NCBI RefSeq assembly: GCF_006715765.1
Contig: NZ_VFNV01000001.1
Span: 496,001 to 560,000, forward strand
DNA from: Rarobacter incanus
GTDB lineage: Bacteria > Actinomycetota > Actinomycetes > Actinomycetales > Cellulomonadaceae
DNA length: 64,000 nucleotides
Direction of reading: 5' to 3'
Part shown: positions 34,637 to 43,342 of the stretch, one piece after another
How the letters are laid out: the number at the start of each line of letters is the position of its first letter
How positions within the stretch are numbered: the stretch's first letter is position 1
The notes under the pieces: generated by a model
The model's database searches: none
Seen by the model: only the letters and a program-made list of their open reading frames with translations
Told to the model about the DNA's origin: nothing
Program-made: the position numbers and the translations under genes

Positions 34637-36367
34637 CTACTTTTCTTTCGCCGTCGAGCGCAGATCAGCTTGGCCAACGACATGCGCCAGCTTGCTCTCA
34701 TTGTCGGAAGGTACATCCATGGCGGCCAGCGCAGGATAGTGGGCGTCTAGCGCGGGACGCTCGGAACGGATGCGCGGAATAGCGTTGAAATTGTGTCGCG
34801 GCGGCGGGCACGACGTCGCCCACTCAAGTGAGGCCCCAAAGCCCCACGGGTCGTCGACCCGCACCAGGGGAGCTTTACGCCACGTGATGTAGACGTTCCA
34901 CAGGAAGGGAAGAACCGATATGGCCAGGATGATCGAACCGATCGTGGACACCTGGTTCAGCGTCGTGAAACCGTCGGTCTTCATGTAATCGGCGTAGCGT
35001 CGCGGCATGCCTTCCACGCCCAGCCAGTGCTGCACAAGGAATGTCGTGTGGAAGCCGATGAATGTCAGCCAGAAGTGCACCTTCCCGATGCGTTCATTGA
35101 GCATCCTGCCGGTGAACTTCGGCCACCAGAAGTAGAACCCAGCGAACATCGCGAATGTCACGGTTCCGAAAATCACGTAGTGGAAGTGTGCGACCACGAA
35201 GTAGGTGTCAGAAATGTGGAAGTCCAGCACCGGTGAAGACAGGATCACGCCCGTGAGCCCACCAAACAGGAACGTCACCAGGAACCCGAGCGACCATAGC
35301 ATGGGGGTCTCGAAGGTGAGTTTGCCCCTCCACATCGTCCCGATCCAGTTGAAGAACTTTACGCCGGTGGGGACTGCGATCAGCATCGTCATGAACGAGA
35401 AGAAGGGGAGCAACACCGCGCCTGTGACGTACATGTGGTGCGCCCAGACCGTCACGGAGAGGGCGGCAATCGAAATGGTCGCGTAGACCAGGCCCTTGTA
35501 TCCAAAGATCGGCTTGCGGCTGAATACCGGGAATATCTCGGAGACGATTCCGAAGAACGGCAACGCGATGATGTAGACCTCGGGGTGGCCAAAGAACCAG
35601 AACAGGTGCTGCCACAGGATGGCTCCGCCGTTTTCCGGGTTGAAAACCTGAGCTCCCAGAACGCGGTCCGCTCCCAGCGCAAACAGCGCCGCGGCGAGCG
35701 GCGGGAACGCCATGAGGATCAGCATCGAAGTGATCAGCGTGTTCCACGTAAATATGGGCATCCGGAACATCGTCATGCCGGGCGCGCGCATGGTCAGGAT
35801 TGTCGTAATGAAGTTCACCGCACCGAGGATGGTCCCAAAGCCTCCGAGGGCGAGACCGAATACCCACAGGTCACCGCCCACACCGGGGCTGAACGTGGAG
35901 TTCGACAGGGGCGCGTAGGCGAACCAACCAAACGCAGCAGCGCCGTCGCGGGTGAAGAAACCACCCGCCGCTATAAGCCCGCCGAACAGGTAGAGCCAGT
36001 AAGCAAACATGTTCAAACGTGGGAACGCGACGTCCGGCGCACCTATCTGCAACGGCACAATGACGTTGGCGAATCCGGCGAACAGCGGCGTCGCGAACAG
36101 CAACAGCATGATCGTGCCGTGCATCGTGAACAGCTGGTTGTATTGCTCCGAGCTTTGCACGAATTGCAAGCCCGGCTCGAACAGTTCGGCGCGGATGACG
36201 AGCGCCATGACGCCGCCGATGCAGAAGAAGATGAACGACGTGATCAGGTACATGTACCCGATCGTCTTGTGGTCCGTCGACGTGATCCACTTGACTACGG
36301 TGCGACCGAAGTTCCTGTGCGTGCCCTCAAGGCCTGGAACGGTCTCTACGTTCGCCGCCGCGCTCAT
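34637..36367 (-). CDS. ctaD: Cytochrome c oxidase subunit I
   Basis: 576 residues, about twelve membrane helices. Haem a, haem a3 and CuB ligands are in [25 protein letters not shown] (with the His-Tyr crosslink pair), VWAHHMY and [11 protein letters not shown]. The K-channel and D-channel segments are of the A-type. This is the catalytic subunit of aa3 oxidase. Its ATG overlaps the ctaC stop by 1 nt, so the two are translationally coupled. Confidence 0.97.
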   Translation of the reverse strand: MSAAANVETVPGLEGTHRNFGRTVVKWITSTDHKTIGYMYLITSFIFFCIGGVMALVIRAELFEPGLQFVQSSEQYNQLFTMHGTIMLLLFATPLFAGFANVIVPLQIGAPDVAFPRLNMFAYWLYLFGGLIAAGGFFTRDGAAAFGWFAYAPLSNSTFSPGVGGDLWVFGLALGGFGTILGAVNFITTILTMRAPGMTMFRMPIFTWNTLITSMLILMAFPPLAAALFALGADRVLGAQVFNPENGGAILWQHLFWFFGHPEVYIIALPFFGIVSEIFPVFSRKPIFGYKGLVYATISIAALSVTVWAHHMYVTGAVLLPFFSFMTMLIAVPTGVKFFNWIGTMWRGKLTFETPMLWSLGFLVTFLFGGLTGVILSSPVLDFHISDTYFVVAHFHYVIFGTVTFAMFAGFYFWWPKFTGRMLNERIGKVHFWLTFIGFHTTFLVQHWLGVEGMPRRYADYMKTDGFTTLNQVSTIGSIILAISVLPFLWNVYITWRKAPLVRVDDPWGFGASLEWATSCPPPRHNFNAIPRIRSERPALDAHYPALAAMDVPSDNESKLAHVVGQADLRSTAKEK

Positions 36368-37365
36368 CAGCTTTCCTCCACAGAAGTTTCATTGCCGCCA
36401 TCCTGCAACCTGTTGAGGTCGAGTCCTAAGCGGCCCGTGTGATCCTGACGCTGCTCGTCGGCCCATTTCTCGTAGTCTTCCTGAGACACGACCTTGACGT
36501 TGAACAACATCCCCGAGTGCCGCTCGCCGCACAACTCAGCGCACTTACCGGCGTACGTTCCGATGCGAGTCGGTGTCACCTGCCACGTGTTGGCCCGCCC
36601 CGGGATCATGTCCATCTTGTCGAGGAACGCGGGAATCCAAAAGGAGTGAATGACGTCACGAGAGTAGATATTGAATTGGACGGTCTCGTTTACCGGCAAC
36701 ACCAGCGTCGGCAACGTCTCGTCGGTTCCCTTGACAATGTTGCCGTCCGAATCCAGAAGCGGCTCATCGAGAGCGCCGACGTTGTCCACTTGCAGGCCGG
36801 AGACGTAGAAGTCACCCTGCACAAGGTTGTCTGCGTCGAGCGAGGCCCGTCCCCGCGGCGCTTCCTTCAGGTAGTTAAAGTCCCAGCTCCACTGCTTTCC
36901 GATCACCTCGACGGTCAGGTCGGCCTTGGCCGACACGTCCCGGATTGCTAGCTGGTCCTTCACCGTGAAGAAGTACAGCCCACCGATCATAACGAGCGGC
37001 ACCAACACATACATGATCTCCAGCGGCACGTGATAGCGGACCTGCGTGGGCAACTTGTTGTCGCCCTTGCGCTTGCGGTAGACGATGATGCACCAAATCG
37101 TGAGGCCCCAGGTGATGAGACCGACGATCAACGCCGATATCCAAGACCCGACCCACAAGGTCGTGATTTTCTCGGTGTGGTTAGTCACCTGACCGTCGTC
37201 GTAGCCGGGAAGGTATCCACGTTTCTCGGCTGCGGAGCACCCGGTCACGGCCAAGAGGCCGACCGTAAGCACAATGGCGCTCACCGATCTGCGCCACCGC
37301 CGGGGGGAAGCTGTCTGCGCGTGCAAGCCAGGGCCTTTCACCTCGTGTCCCGCTATATCCGACAT
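36367..37365 (-). CDS. ctaC: Cytochrome c oxidase subunit II, lipoprotein
   Basis: 332 residues from ATG at 37365 (a GTG at 37341 is the alternative). The signal peptide ends in a lipobox LAVTGC. Two membrane helices follow (about 70-90 and 118-140), then the cupredoxin domain with the CuA motif [12 protein letters not shown]. It receives electrons from QcrC and passes them to ctaD. The first gene of the ctaCDF operon. The 197-bp gap to the divergent class V protein should hold its promoter, but no clear element was found. Confidence 0.94.
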   Translation of the reverse strand: MSDIAGHEVKGPGLHAQTASPRRWRRSVSAIVLTVGLLAVTGCSAAEKRGYLPGYDDGQVTNHTEKITTLWVGSWISALIVGLITWGLTIWCIIVYRKRKGDNKLPTQVRYHVPLEIMYVLVPLVMIGGLYFFTVKDQLAIRDVSAKADLTVEVIGKQWSWDFNYLKEAPRGRASLDADNLVQGDFYVSGLQVDNVGALDEPLLDSDGNIVKGTDETLPTLVLPVNETVQFNIYSRDVIHSFWIPAFLDKMDMIPGRANTWQVTPTRIGTYAGKCAELCGERHSGMLFNVKVVSQEDYEKWADEQRQDHTGRLGLDLNRLQDGGNETSVEES

Positions 37366-37562
37366 GCGGATCGCGGGACCTTTGTCCTCGTCATCACAGA
37401 GCCTATCGCGACTAAGGGCACAGGCGACACTCACGACACAGTGATATCGTCCCAGATCACGCCAGTAACGGATTATTCCGACATGTTCACAACACATGGT
37501 CTTGGACTGTCAGGAACATCGGGTCCTCGCGCAACCGCCCGCTGACCAGGTAGCGTCGTTCT

Positions 37563-38663
37563 GTGCACTATCTCGATGCAACCGGGGCGGTCAGGCCTCG
37601 TCCCTGTGCCTTTGAGGCCATGCAATCCGGCATCGCAAGCCTGTGGGGCGACCCTCATCACGACCACGCCTACGGGCGCCAAGCACGCCGCGGCCTGGAT
37701 GCGGCGCGCGAAACGATTGCCGGCGTAGTTGGTGCCAGGCGCGATGACGTCATCGTGACCAGTTCCTTGACGCAAGCCTTGAACACGGTCGTCGGGGCGG
37801 CCTCCGCGGCCCGCAGGCGCCGGTTCGGATCCCGCATCCTGGTTCAAGAATCCGCGCGTACCAGCGCGCTGCACGCGGCCTACTATTTCGGAGATGCGCA
37901 GACGGTTCCGGTCGACTCCGCGGGGATAATCGATGCAGGTGCGTTGGCGCAACGATTCGCAGCGGGCACGAGTTCCCTGTTCCTCGGCGAACACGCCAAC
38001 GTTGAATCGGGCGCCATTCAGGATCTGCCAGCGGTCTTCGCCGCCTGCGACGCGGTCGGCGTGCCGAGCGTGATCGACGCGTCGGTCACCGCAGGGCGCC
38101 TGGAAATTCCCTCCGGTTGGGATGCGCTGGTATTGGACGCCGGCGAGTGGGGTGCGGGCTTCCGACTGGGCTTCGTCGTGGCGCGGCCCTCCACCCGGCT
38201 GCGTCCGGTCTGGCCCCCCGACGCCGAGGCATGGTTCCCCGGGGGAATTTCCGCACCGCTCGCCTTCACGGCGGCGGTGGCGCTGGAGCACGCAGTCGCC
38301 GAGCGCGCGGCCGAGCAGGCAAGGATCTTCGCCCTGAGCGCAATCCTGCGAGCCGAATTGGAGAGCGTGGAGGGGGTCTGCGTGGTCGGGCCGCCCGAGC
38401 CGAGCCGCCGCATGGCGCACATCGTGTCGGTGGCGCTGCAAGGTGCGGACGGCGAGGCCGTCGCGCGGGAGCTAGGCAAGGCCGGGTACGCGGTCGGCAC
38501 TGGGTCCGCATGCACGTCAAGCACCATCGAACCCAATCACGTGCTCCGTGCGATGGGGGTGGCATTCGACGGTCACTTGCGGTTCACGCTTGACCACCAA
38601 AGCGTTGAGAGCGACGTCGTTGGGTTCGGGCCGGTTCTGGACGGTGTTCTGCGCTCGATCTAG
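37563..38663 (+). CDS. Cysteine desulfurase-like protein lacking the PLP lysine
   Basis: 366 residues, fold-type I class V aminotransferase family, closest to NifS/IscS. Compared with E. coli IscS by eye: Asp172 (IDASVTAGR) matches the PLP-ring aspartate, and the mobile-loop cysteine is kept (GTGSACTSS, Cys317). But the Schiff-base segment SGHKIYGP reads DAGEWGAG, so the lysine is Glu195. The PLP-stacking histidine (TEHK) is replaced by ART, and the next Gln is Val. All three changes argue against normal PLP chemistry. It may be a regulatory or scaffold pseudoenzyme. GTG start; divergent from ctaC and convergent with erpA. The real SufS is at 53402-54790. Confidence 0.75.
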   Translation: MHYLDATGAVRPRPCAFEAMQSGIASLWGDPHHDHAYGRQARRGLDAARETIAGVVGARRDDVIVTSSLTQALNTVVGAASAARRRRFGSRILVQESARTSALHAAYYFGDAQTVPVDSAGIIDAGALAQRFAAGTSSLFLGEHANVESGAIQDLPAVFAACDAVGVPSVIDASVTAGRLEIPSGWDALVLDAGEWGAGFRLGFVVARPSTRLRPVWPPDAEAWFPGGISAPLAFTAAVALEHAVAERAAEQARIFALSAILRAELESVEGVCVVGPPEPSRRMAHIVSVALQGADGEAVARELGKAGYAVGTGSACTSSTIEPNHVLRAMGVAFDGHLRFTLDHQSVESDVVGFGPVLDGVLRSI

Positions 38664-38729
38664 GCCGCGACCGGCGTCCCGCAGGTGCTGTCCGGCCCGC
38701 CTGCCCAGCAGGTCCCACCCGCGGCGCGA

Positions 38730-38766
38730 CGAAGCCCGGCGCGGATTTGCACCCGGCCGGGCTTCG
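38730..38766. terminator. Terminator between the desulfurase-like gene and erpA
   Basis: A perfect 11-bp stem (CGAAGCCCGGC, arms 38730-38740 and 38756-38766) with a 15-nt loop in the convergent gap of 166 bp. It can act for both genes. Confidence 0.7.
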
Positions 38767-38829
38767 AATCGGACTCGCCTCCGCACTCGCACGACGGGGC
38801 CGTGCCGGGTTGCTGGTGCCCGGGTTCTT

Positions 38830-39180
38830 CTAGGCGAATGATCCCCCGCATGCGCAGCTCTCGCCCGCGTTCGGGTTGTCGATCGTGAACCCCTGCCGTT
38901 CGATCGAGTCCGCGAAGTCGACCGTCGCCCCCTCCAAGTAAGGAACGGACATCTTGTCGACAACGACCTCGACGCCGTCATAGTCCTTGACCGCGTCGCC
39001 GTCGAGGATCCTCTCATCGAAGTAGAGCTGGTAAATCAGGCCCGAGCATCCCCCAGGCTGCACGGCGAGCCGCAGGCGTAGGTCATCGCGGCCTTCTTGT
39101 TCCAGCAGCGCGCGCACCTTATCGGCGGCTGCGGGTGTGAGGTTGACGCCGTGGGTGGCGATCTCGGAAATCTCGGTCAT
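38830..39180 (-). CDS. erpA: Iron-sulfur cluster insertion protein (HesB/IscA family)
   Basis: 116 residues. A-type carrier that delivers Fe-S clusters. The three conserved cysteines are in QPGGCSGLIY and SCACGGSF. The ATG at 39180 has GGAG 9 nt upstream; a longer in-frame start has no support. The mycobacterial homologue Rv2204c lies at the matching place near ctaC. Divergent from the GTPase gene. Confidence 0.93.
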   Translation of the reverse strand: MTEISEIATHGVNLTPAAADKVRALLEQEGRDDLRLRLAVQPGGCSGLIYQLYFDERILDGDAVKDYDGVEVVVDKMSVPYLEGATVDFADSIERQGFTIDNPNAGESCACGGSFA

Positions 39181-39243
39181 GATGTCATTCTCCGGATGGG
39201 TTGTGGCGTCGCTGAGCGTGGCGCGCTTATATGTTCGGTAACT

Positions 39244-39261
39244 GTGCCGATTACCCGGCAC
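39244..39261. promoter_or_regulatory. Operator-like dyad in the erpA-GTPase gap
   Basis: GTGCCG-ATTACC-CGGCAC, a perfect 6-6-6 dyad, lies 64 bp upstream of erpA. A second perfect dyad lies 14 bp further on. Binding protein unknown. Confidence 0.4.
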
Positions 39262-39275
39262 ACCTACCTCAAGTG

Positions 39276-39291
39276 TGCCAACAAATTGGCA
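39276..39291. promoter_or_regulatory. Second operator-like dyad in the erpA-GTPase gap
   Basis: TGCCAA-CAAA-TTGGCA, a perfect 6-4-6 palindrome, in the 247-bp gap between divergent erpA and the GTPase gene. Its position could affect either gene. Confidence 0.4.
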
Positions 39292-39427
39292 TCGAACGCT
39301 ATTCCCTGGCGCAGTGTGGCCAGTTTCACCGGTGGCGATGAAGCCGGTCGGTACTACTGTAGTGATCCACTTTGCGATTTCTAGGAACGAGGGCCCCGCT
39401 GCGCGGGGCGCGCCCGAGGAGCTGACG

Positions 39428-40567
39428 ATGTTCGGAAAATTCAGTCGTAGCGACGCCAGCGATGTCGCGAATCTGGGGCGCATGTGGGATGAAAACATGG
39501 CCTCCATATCGCGTGTCAACATCCTGGTCATCGGGGAAACCGGGGTCGGAAAATCGACGCTGATCAATGCGGTCTTCGGAGCGGATTTTGCTCCGACGGG
39601 GACCGGGCGACCGGTCACGGAGGGAGTGCACCAGTATCAGAGTGCCGACGGAACATTTGCGCTCTATGACTCGCAAGGCTTTGAGATTGGAGCCAAAGAC
39701 TCCCCCCTGGACTGGCTGCGCGGGCACTTCTCAGGTAACCGGGCGGCGGATCCTGCCGACATCATCCACGCCGCGTGGTACTGCGTTTCCGCCTATTCGG
39801 CGCGGATGACGGACGGTCAAGCAGCCGTCATAAAGGAATTGAGTTCACTTGGAATTCCCGTGATCCTTGTGATGACGCAGGTGCCAAAGGTCAACGGAGT
39901 GGTGATTTCGCGGGCGCTCGCGTTTCAGCAGGCGCTGCTCGACATGCGCCTTCCCACGGCCGACGGCCAGGTGCATTTGACCTGCGCTCTGGCCGATCCG
40001 GAACGCGACGAGGAACAATTCGGGCTGCAGGAGGTGGTCGAGGCCACGTCCTTTCGCATTCCCGCAGACCAGCAAACGGCTTTCGTTGCCGCGCAGCGCG
40101 TGGACCTCGCTGCGAAGAATCGCAAGGCGCGAACGTTGACGGCCGCCGCCTCGGCCGCGGCGGCTGGTATTGGCGCCGCTCCCCTGCCGCTCGCGGATGC
40201 GCCGGCGCTTGCCGCCATTCAACTCGGTCTGATGGTGAAGATCTCGCACATTTTCGGCGTCTCGAAACAGGACACCCAAAAGATCGCATTCGGCACCGGC
40301 GGGATCACCACCCTGGTCGGCCGCCAACTCGTGGCGGGGCTCGCGCGGCTCATCCCCGGCGCAGGCAACGTCCTCACCGCGGCGGTCGCGAGCACGCTGA
40401 CGGGAGCCGTCGGCGAATCCTGGCGCGCCGTGTGCTACAAGGTCGCTACCGGCCAGGTGGATCTGCGCAGCGCGGCCGGAATCGCGGAGGCGGCCACTAC
40501 CTTTCGCGACGTCTTTGGCACCCGCGTTCGGCTTCCCAACGCTTCGAAGTCGGGTTCTTCCAAATAG
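39428..40567 (+). CDS. P-loop GTPase with DUF697-like C-terminal domain
   Basis: 379 residues. G1 motif GETGVGKS (36-43), switch/G3 DSQG (81-84). The G4 position reads TQVP (150-153) rather than the usual NKxD/TKxD, so guanine specificity is uncertain. The C-terminal part (about 255-350) has hydrophobic helices in PLPLADAPALAAIQLGLM and a glycine-rich stretch, as in DUF697 (YcjF-type) domains, which associate with membranes. ATG at 39428 with GAGGAG 6 nt upstream. Function unknown; no partner gene is evident. Confidence 0.82.
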   Translation: MFGKFSRSDASDVANLGRMWDENMASISRVNILVIGETGVGKSTLINAVFGADFAPTGTGRPVTEGVHQYQSADGTFALYDSQGFEIGAKDSPLDWLRGHFSGNRAADPADIIHAAWYCVSAYSARMTDGQAAVIKELSSLGIPVILVMTQVPKVNGVVISRALAFQQALLDMRLPTADGQVHLTCALADPERDEEQFGLQEVVEATSFRIPADQQTAFVAAQRVDLAAKNRKARTLTAAASAAAAGIGAAPLPLADAPALAAIQLGLMVKISHIFGVSKQDTQKIAFGTGGITTLVGRQLVAGLARLIPGAGNVLTAAVASTLTGAVGESWRAVCYKVATGQVDLRSAAGIAEAATTFRDVFGTRVRLPNASKSGSSK

Positions 40568-40665
40568 CGGTGAGTGGATTCTCAACGCGAGGGCAAACAG
40601 CGGCCGTAATATTCCGCGTCCAGTGGGACACTTCGGCGAAATCTACCGTTGCTAACGTCAAGCTG

Positions 40666-41610
40666 ATGCAACCACAGTCAGCTCACCGACCAACGGCTCG
40701 GGACATCTCGCTAGGCCTCGCCCCGTACCTGCTGTGGGGAGTCTTCCCGCTCTACTTCCACGCGCTTCAACCCGCGGGCGCCCTGGAGGTAATTGTCCAC
40801 CGTGCCGTGTGGGGGCTGGCATCGTGCCTCCTTGTGCTCGTATTCATGCGCAGGCTGGGGCAATTGCGACGCGCCATGTCGAACCGAACGATCTTCGCCC
40901 GGCTTTCGGTGGCGGGTCTGCTGATCGCGATCAACTGGACGACCTACGTCTACGCTGTGCAATCCGGGCACACCGTCGATGCCGCGTTGGGGTATTTCAT
41001 CAATCCCCTGGTCACCGTCGTTCTCGGAATGGTGGTCCTCAAGGAGCGAATCACCCGCTTGCAGACCGCAGCAGTCGTTTTGGGCGTCATAGCCGTCGTA
41101 ATAATCGTGGTCGGGCTCGGAAACTTGCCGTGGGTGTCGCTGGTTCTCGCAGGCTCATTTGGCGCATACGCGCTCGTCAAGAAGGATGTCGCGAATCAGG
41201 TCGAACCCATCGAGGGCATGGCCGTCGAGACGATGGCCATCTCCGTTCCCCTGGTCGGCTACTACATATGGCTATTGACCCAAAACCAGACTTCGATTCA
41301 AAACTACTCGCCGGCCAATGCGCTGCCTCTCGGGTGGCACGTCGCCCTGCTGGTTGGCGCTGGAGCCGTCACGATGATCCCCCTGGTGCTGTTCGCGGCA
41401 GCCGCAAAGAGGCTTCCCCTCACCGTCATCGGGATGCTGCAATACGTCAACCCGATTATCCAGCTGATCATCGGCGTCCTTGTATTTCACGAGGCGATGC
41501 AGCCGACCCGCTGGGTCGCCACCGGTGTCATTTGGATTGCGCTCGTGGTCCTGACGGTCGATGCGGTGCGCACTGGTCGGCAAAATGCCCACTTGCAGTC
41601 GGCCAATTAG
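40666..41610 (+). CDS. rarD: RarD/EamA-family transporter
   Basis: 314 residues with about ten membrane helices. RarD signature elements: GLAPYLLWGVFPLYFHAL at the start, INWTTYVYAV, LGYFINPLV, and the second-half QYVNPIIQLIIGV. EamA proteins export metabolites, and RarD was first linked to chloramphenicol sensitivity; the substrate is not known. Start ATG at 40666 lies 98 bp after the GTPase. In-frame sequence further upstream belongs to the GTPase region in another frame. Confidence 0.9.
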   Translation: MQPQSAHRPTARDISLGLAPYLLWGVFPLYFHALQPAGALEVIVHRAVWGLASCLLVLVFMRRLGQLRRAMSNRTIFARLSVAGLLIAINWTTYVYAVQSGHTVDAALGYFINPLVTVVLGMVVLKERITRLQTAAVVLGVIAVVIIVVGLGNLPWVSLVLAGSFGAYALVKKDVANQVEPIEGMAVETMAISVPLVGYYIWLLTQNQTSIQNYSPANALPLGWHVALLVGAGAVTMIPLVLFAAAAKRLPLTVIGMLQYVNPIIQLIIGVLVFHEAMQPTRWVATGVIWIALVVLTVDAVRTGRQNAHLQSAN

Positions 41611-41639
41611 GGACGAGGCCCGCTCTTCGGTCGGCGCGT

Positions 41640-41728
41640 GATCTCGATACGCGCGCAACGCGCGCAACTCGATCAACGAGAAGCACGGCCACCCGATCAA
41701 CGAAAAGCACGGCCACCCGATCAACGAA
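41640..41728. repeat. REP-like intergenic element with a 24-bp tandem duplication
   Basis: A unit of the type ATCTCGATACGCGCGCAACG ... ACTCGATCAACGAG (41641-41680) is followed by two identical 24-bp copies of AAGCACGGCCACCCGATCAA plus CGAA (41681-41704 and 41705-41728). The CGATCAACGAG arrangement looks like the intergenic REP elements common in GC-rich actinobacteria. A related unit (GATCAACAATGCACGGCG) occurs at 47465-47517. Confidence 0.7.
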
Positions 41729-41733
41729 CGGCG

Positions 41734-41765
41734 AGAGGCGCCTTCCCTTTCGGAAAAGCGCCTCT
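41734..41765 (-). terminator. Terminator of the tRNA-Gly-Cys-Val operon
   Basis: An 8-bp stem AGAGGCGC/GCGCCTCT (41734-41741 with 41758-41765) with a nested TTCC/GGAA pair, 15 nt beyond the CCA end of tRNA-Val. Its near-copy follows the other tRNA-Val at 44469-44500. Confidence 0.8.
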
Positions 41766-41780
41766 GAACTGCACAAACAC

Positions 41781-41855
41781 TGGTGGGCGATACTGGGATC
41801 GAACCAGTGACCCCTTCCGTGTCAGGGAAGTGCGCTACCGCTGCGCCAATCGCCC
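41781..41855 (-). tRNA. tRNA-Val (GAC)
   Basis: 75 nt including encoded CCA. Acceptor GGGCGAT pairs with ATCGCCC and the discriminator is A. Anticodon loop CTGACAC gives anticodon GAC (Val, GUC/GUU codons). T-loop GGTTCGATCCC. It is the third gene of a Gly-Cys-Val cluster read on the minus strand. Confidence 0.96.
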
Positions 41856-41866
41856 ATTGCCTTGCG

Positions 41867-41937
41867 AGGTGGAGACGGGATTCGAACCCGTGTATACGGC
41901 TTTGCAGGCCGCTGCCTCGCCTCTCGGCCACTCCACC
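41867..41937 (-). tRNA. tRNA-Cys (GCA)
   Basis: 71 nt without encoded CCA. Acceptor GGTGGAG/CTCCACC, discriminator U, anticodon loop CTGCAAA with anticodon GCA. T-arm CGGGTTCGAATCCCG. U73 is usual for tRNA-Cys. It lies 11 bp from tRNA-Val. Confidence 0.95.
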
Positions 41938-41990
41938 GTGTGACCTGCGCCAACCATCTGATTGGAACCAGTCAGCCAGGTGATCCACCG

Positions 41991-42063
41991 AGCGGACGAC
42001 GGGATTCGAACCCGCGACCCTCACCTTGGCAAGGTGATGCTCTACCAACTGAGCCACGTCCGC
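41991..42063 (-). tRNA. tRNA-Gly (GCC)
   Basis: 73 nt without encoded CCA. Acceptor GCGGACG/CGTCCGC, D-arm with GGTAGAGC, anticodon loop TTGCCAA with anticodon GCC, T-arm CGGGTTCGAATCCCG, discriminator U. It is the first gene of the minus-strand cluster. Confidence 0.95.
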
Positions 42064-42201
42064 ATGTTGTTGTGGGATCGTTTCCGTTCCCTCAACGCCT
42101 CGACTACTTTAGCGGAAAGATCAGCCCGCGTACAACTCGGCGCAATTCCAACAGTTCCGCCCGGTCACCGGGCCCACCGGCACGCATACGCGTCCCAACG
42201 C

Positions 42202-42263
42202 GACGCGCCAGCCCCAGCACGCACCCCACAATGACGCGCCAGCCCCAGCACGCACCCCATAAT
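42202..42263. repeat. 31-bp tandem duplication upstream of pabB
   Basis: Two 31-bp copies (GACGCGCCAGCCCCAGCACG and 11 more bases) at 42202-42232 and 42233-42263, differing at one position. They lie in the 250-bp gap between tRNA-Gly and pabB, 50 bp before the pabB start, so they could change promoter spacing. The remainder of the gap shows no other feature. Confidence 0.85.
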
Positions 42264-42313
42264 TGGGTTACCAACGCCAACACATCACCGCTCCACATGA
42301 GGAGAACTGCCCC

Positions 42314-43342
42314 ATGGTCGGTTCAGCCCGTTTCGCCGGCATCGATTTCGCGGACATCGTTGAGTCTGTCGACCTAAAGCGGCACCCCGATCGCCTGCAA
42401 AACGGCACGTGGTTCGTGGTTGCTACGTTCGAGGGCACCATAACGGGCTGGCGATTTCGCCACACAACTCCCTCGATTCCAAGCGACAACGCCCCCCACA
42501 AATGGCGAGGTCCGGCGCCGGGGGCATGGGCCTCGTCCATGGATAAGAAGAGCTACTGCGCGGCAGTCGAAACCGTGCGCGCACACGTGGTCGAAGGCGA
42601 GGTCTACCAAGCCAACGTGTGCAGAATCCTCAGCGCGCCGATGCCAGCCGAACCAGATGCAGAGGCGCTGGCGGCCCTGCTCAGCGCCGGGAATCCGGCC
42701 CCCTACCAGGGTTACATTCAGGTCCCGGCCGGTCACGGATCCGATCCCATCTGGGTGGTGACCGCGTCGCCCGAGCTATACCTGCGCGTCCGCGGCGCCC
42801 GCATCAGTTCTTCCCCGATCAAGGGCACCGCGCGAACCCCTGACGGATTGAGCGACAAGGACCGCGCCGAAAACATCATGATCACGGATCTGGTCCGCAA
42901 CGACCTGCAACGGATCTGCGAACCGGGCACCATCACCGTCGATCCGCTCCTAGCTACCGAAGACCACCCCGGGCTGACACACCTGGTATCGACGGTGCAC
43001 GGCGCATTAGCGACGCGCGAGTGGGCAAGGATTCTCGCGGAAACTTTTCCGCCGGGATCGATTTCGGGCGCGCCGAAGGAGGCGGCCCTCGCCATCATCG
43101 CGAAGCTGGAGACCGCACCTCGCGGCCCCTACTGCGGCGCCATCGGCGTTATCGATGCGGACAGGGACGAGGCCACCCTCGCCGTCGGGATACGCACATT
43201 TTGGTGGGAGCAGCCGGGCGTGATGCGGTTCGGCACCGGCGCCGGCATCACATTCGAGTCGGATGCGGAAGCGGAATGGGCCGAGACCGAGCTGAAGGCC
43301 GCGCGCCTGATCGCGCTCGCTAGCGGGGGCACGGTCGCGTGA
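42314..43342 (+). CDS. pabB: Chorismate-binding enzyme (aminodeoxychorismate synthase component I)
   Basis: 342 residues. Chorismate-utilising domain covers almost the whole protein: VVEGEVYQANVCRI, SPELYLRV, SSPIKGTARTPDG (with the catalytic lysine position), AENIMITDLVRNDLQRI, PPGSISGAPK and GPYCGAIGVID. Together with pabC downstream this indicates 4-aminobenzoate synthesis for folate rather than anthranilate. It lacks the N-terminal domain of long PabB proteins. The ATG at 42314 has GAGGAG at 9 nt. Its stop overlaps the pabC start (GTGA). A glutaminase partner (pabA) is not in the window. Confidence 0.9.
   Translation: MVGSARFAGIDFADIVESVDLKRHPDRLQNGTWFVVATFEGTITGWRFRHTTPSIPSDNAPHKWRGPAPGAWASSMDKKSYCAAVETVRAHVVEGEVYQANVCRILSAPMPAEPDAEALAALLSAGNPAPYQGYIQVPAGHGSDPIWVVTASPELYLRVRGARISSSPIKGTARTPDGLSDKDRAENIMITDLVRNDLQRICEPGTITVDPLLATEDHPGLTHLVSTVHGALATREWARILAETFPPGSISGAPKEAALAIIAKLETAPRGPYCGAIGVIDADRDEATLAVGIRTFWWEQPGVMRFGTGAGITFESDAEAEWAETELKAARLIALASGGTVA

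Larger units (their letters stand above)
41732..41855. repeat. Left arm of an inverted repeat (tRNA-Val-GAC plus its terminator)
   Basis: The 124-nt block carrying tRNA-Val(GAC) and its downstream hairpin is repeated in opposite orientation at 44378-44502. By eye the two differ at only about 8 positions (including one 1-nt indel), four of them in the anticodon arm. The arms enclose tRNA-Cys, tRNA-Gly, pabB and pabC. Confidence 0.9.

Noticed and set aside
39775-40665. Large N-terminal extension of RarD overlapping the GTPase gene
   Set aside because: The extension is the GTPase DNA in another frame, Arg-rich and without similarity; RarD starts normally at 40666.
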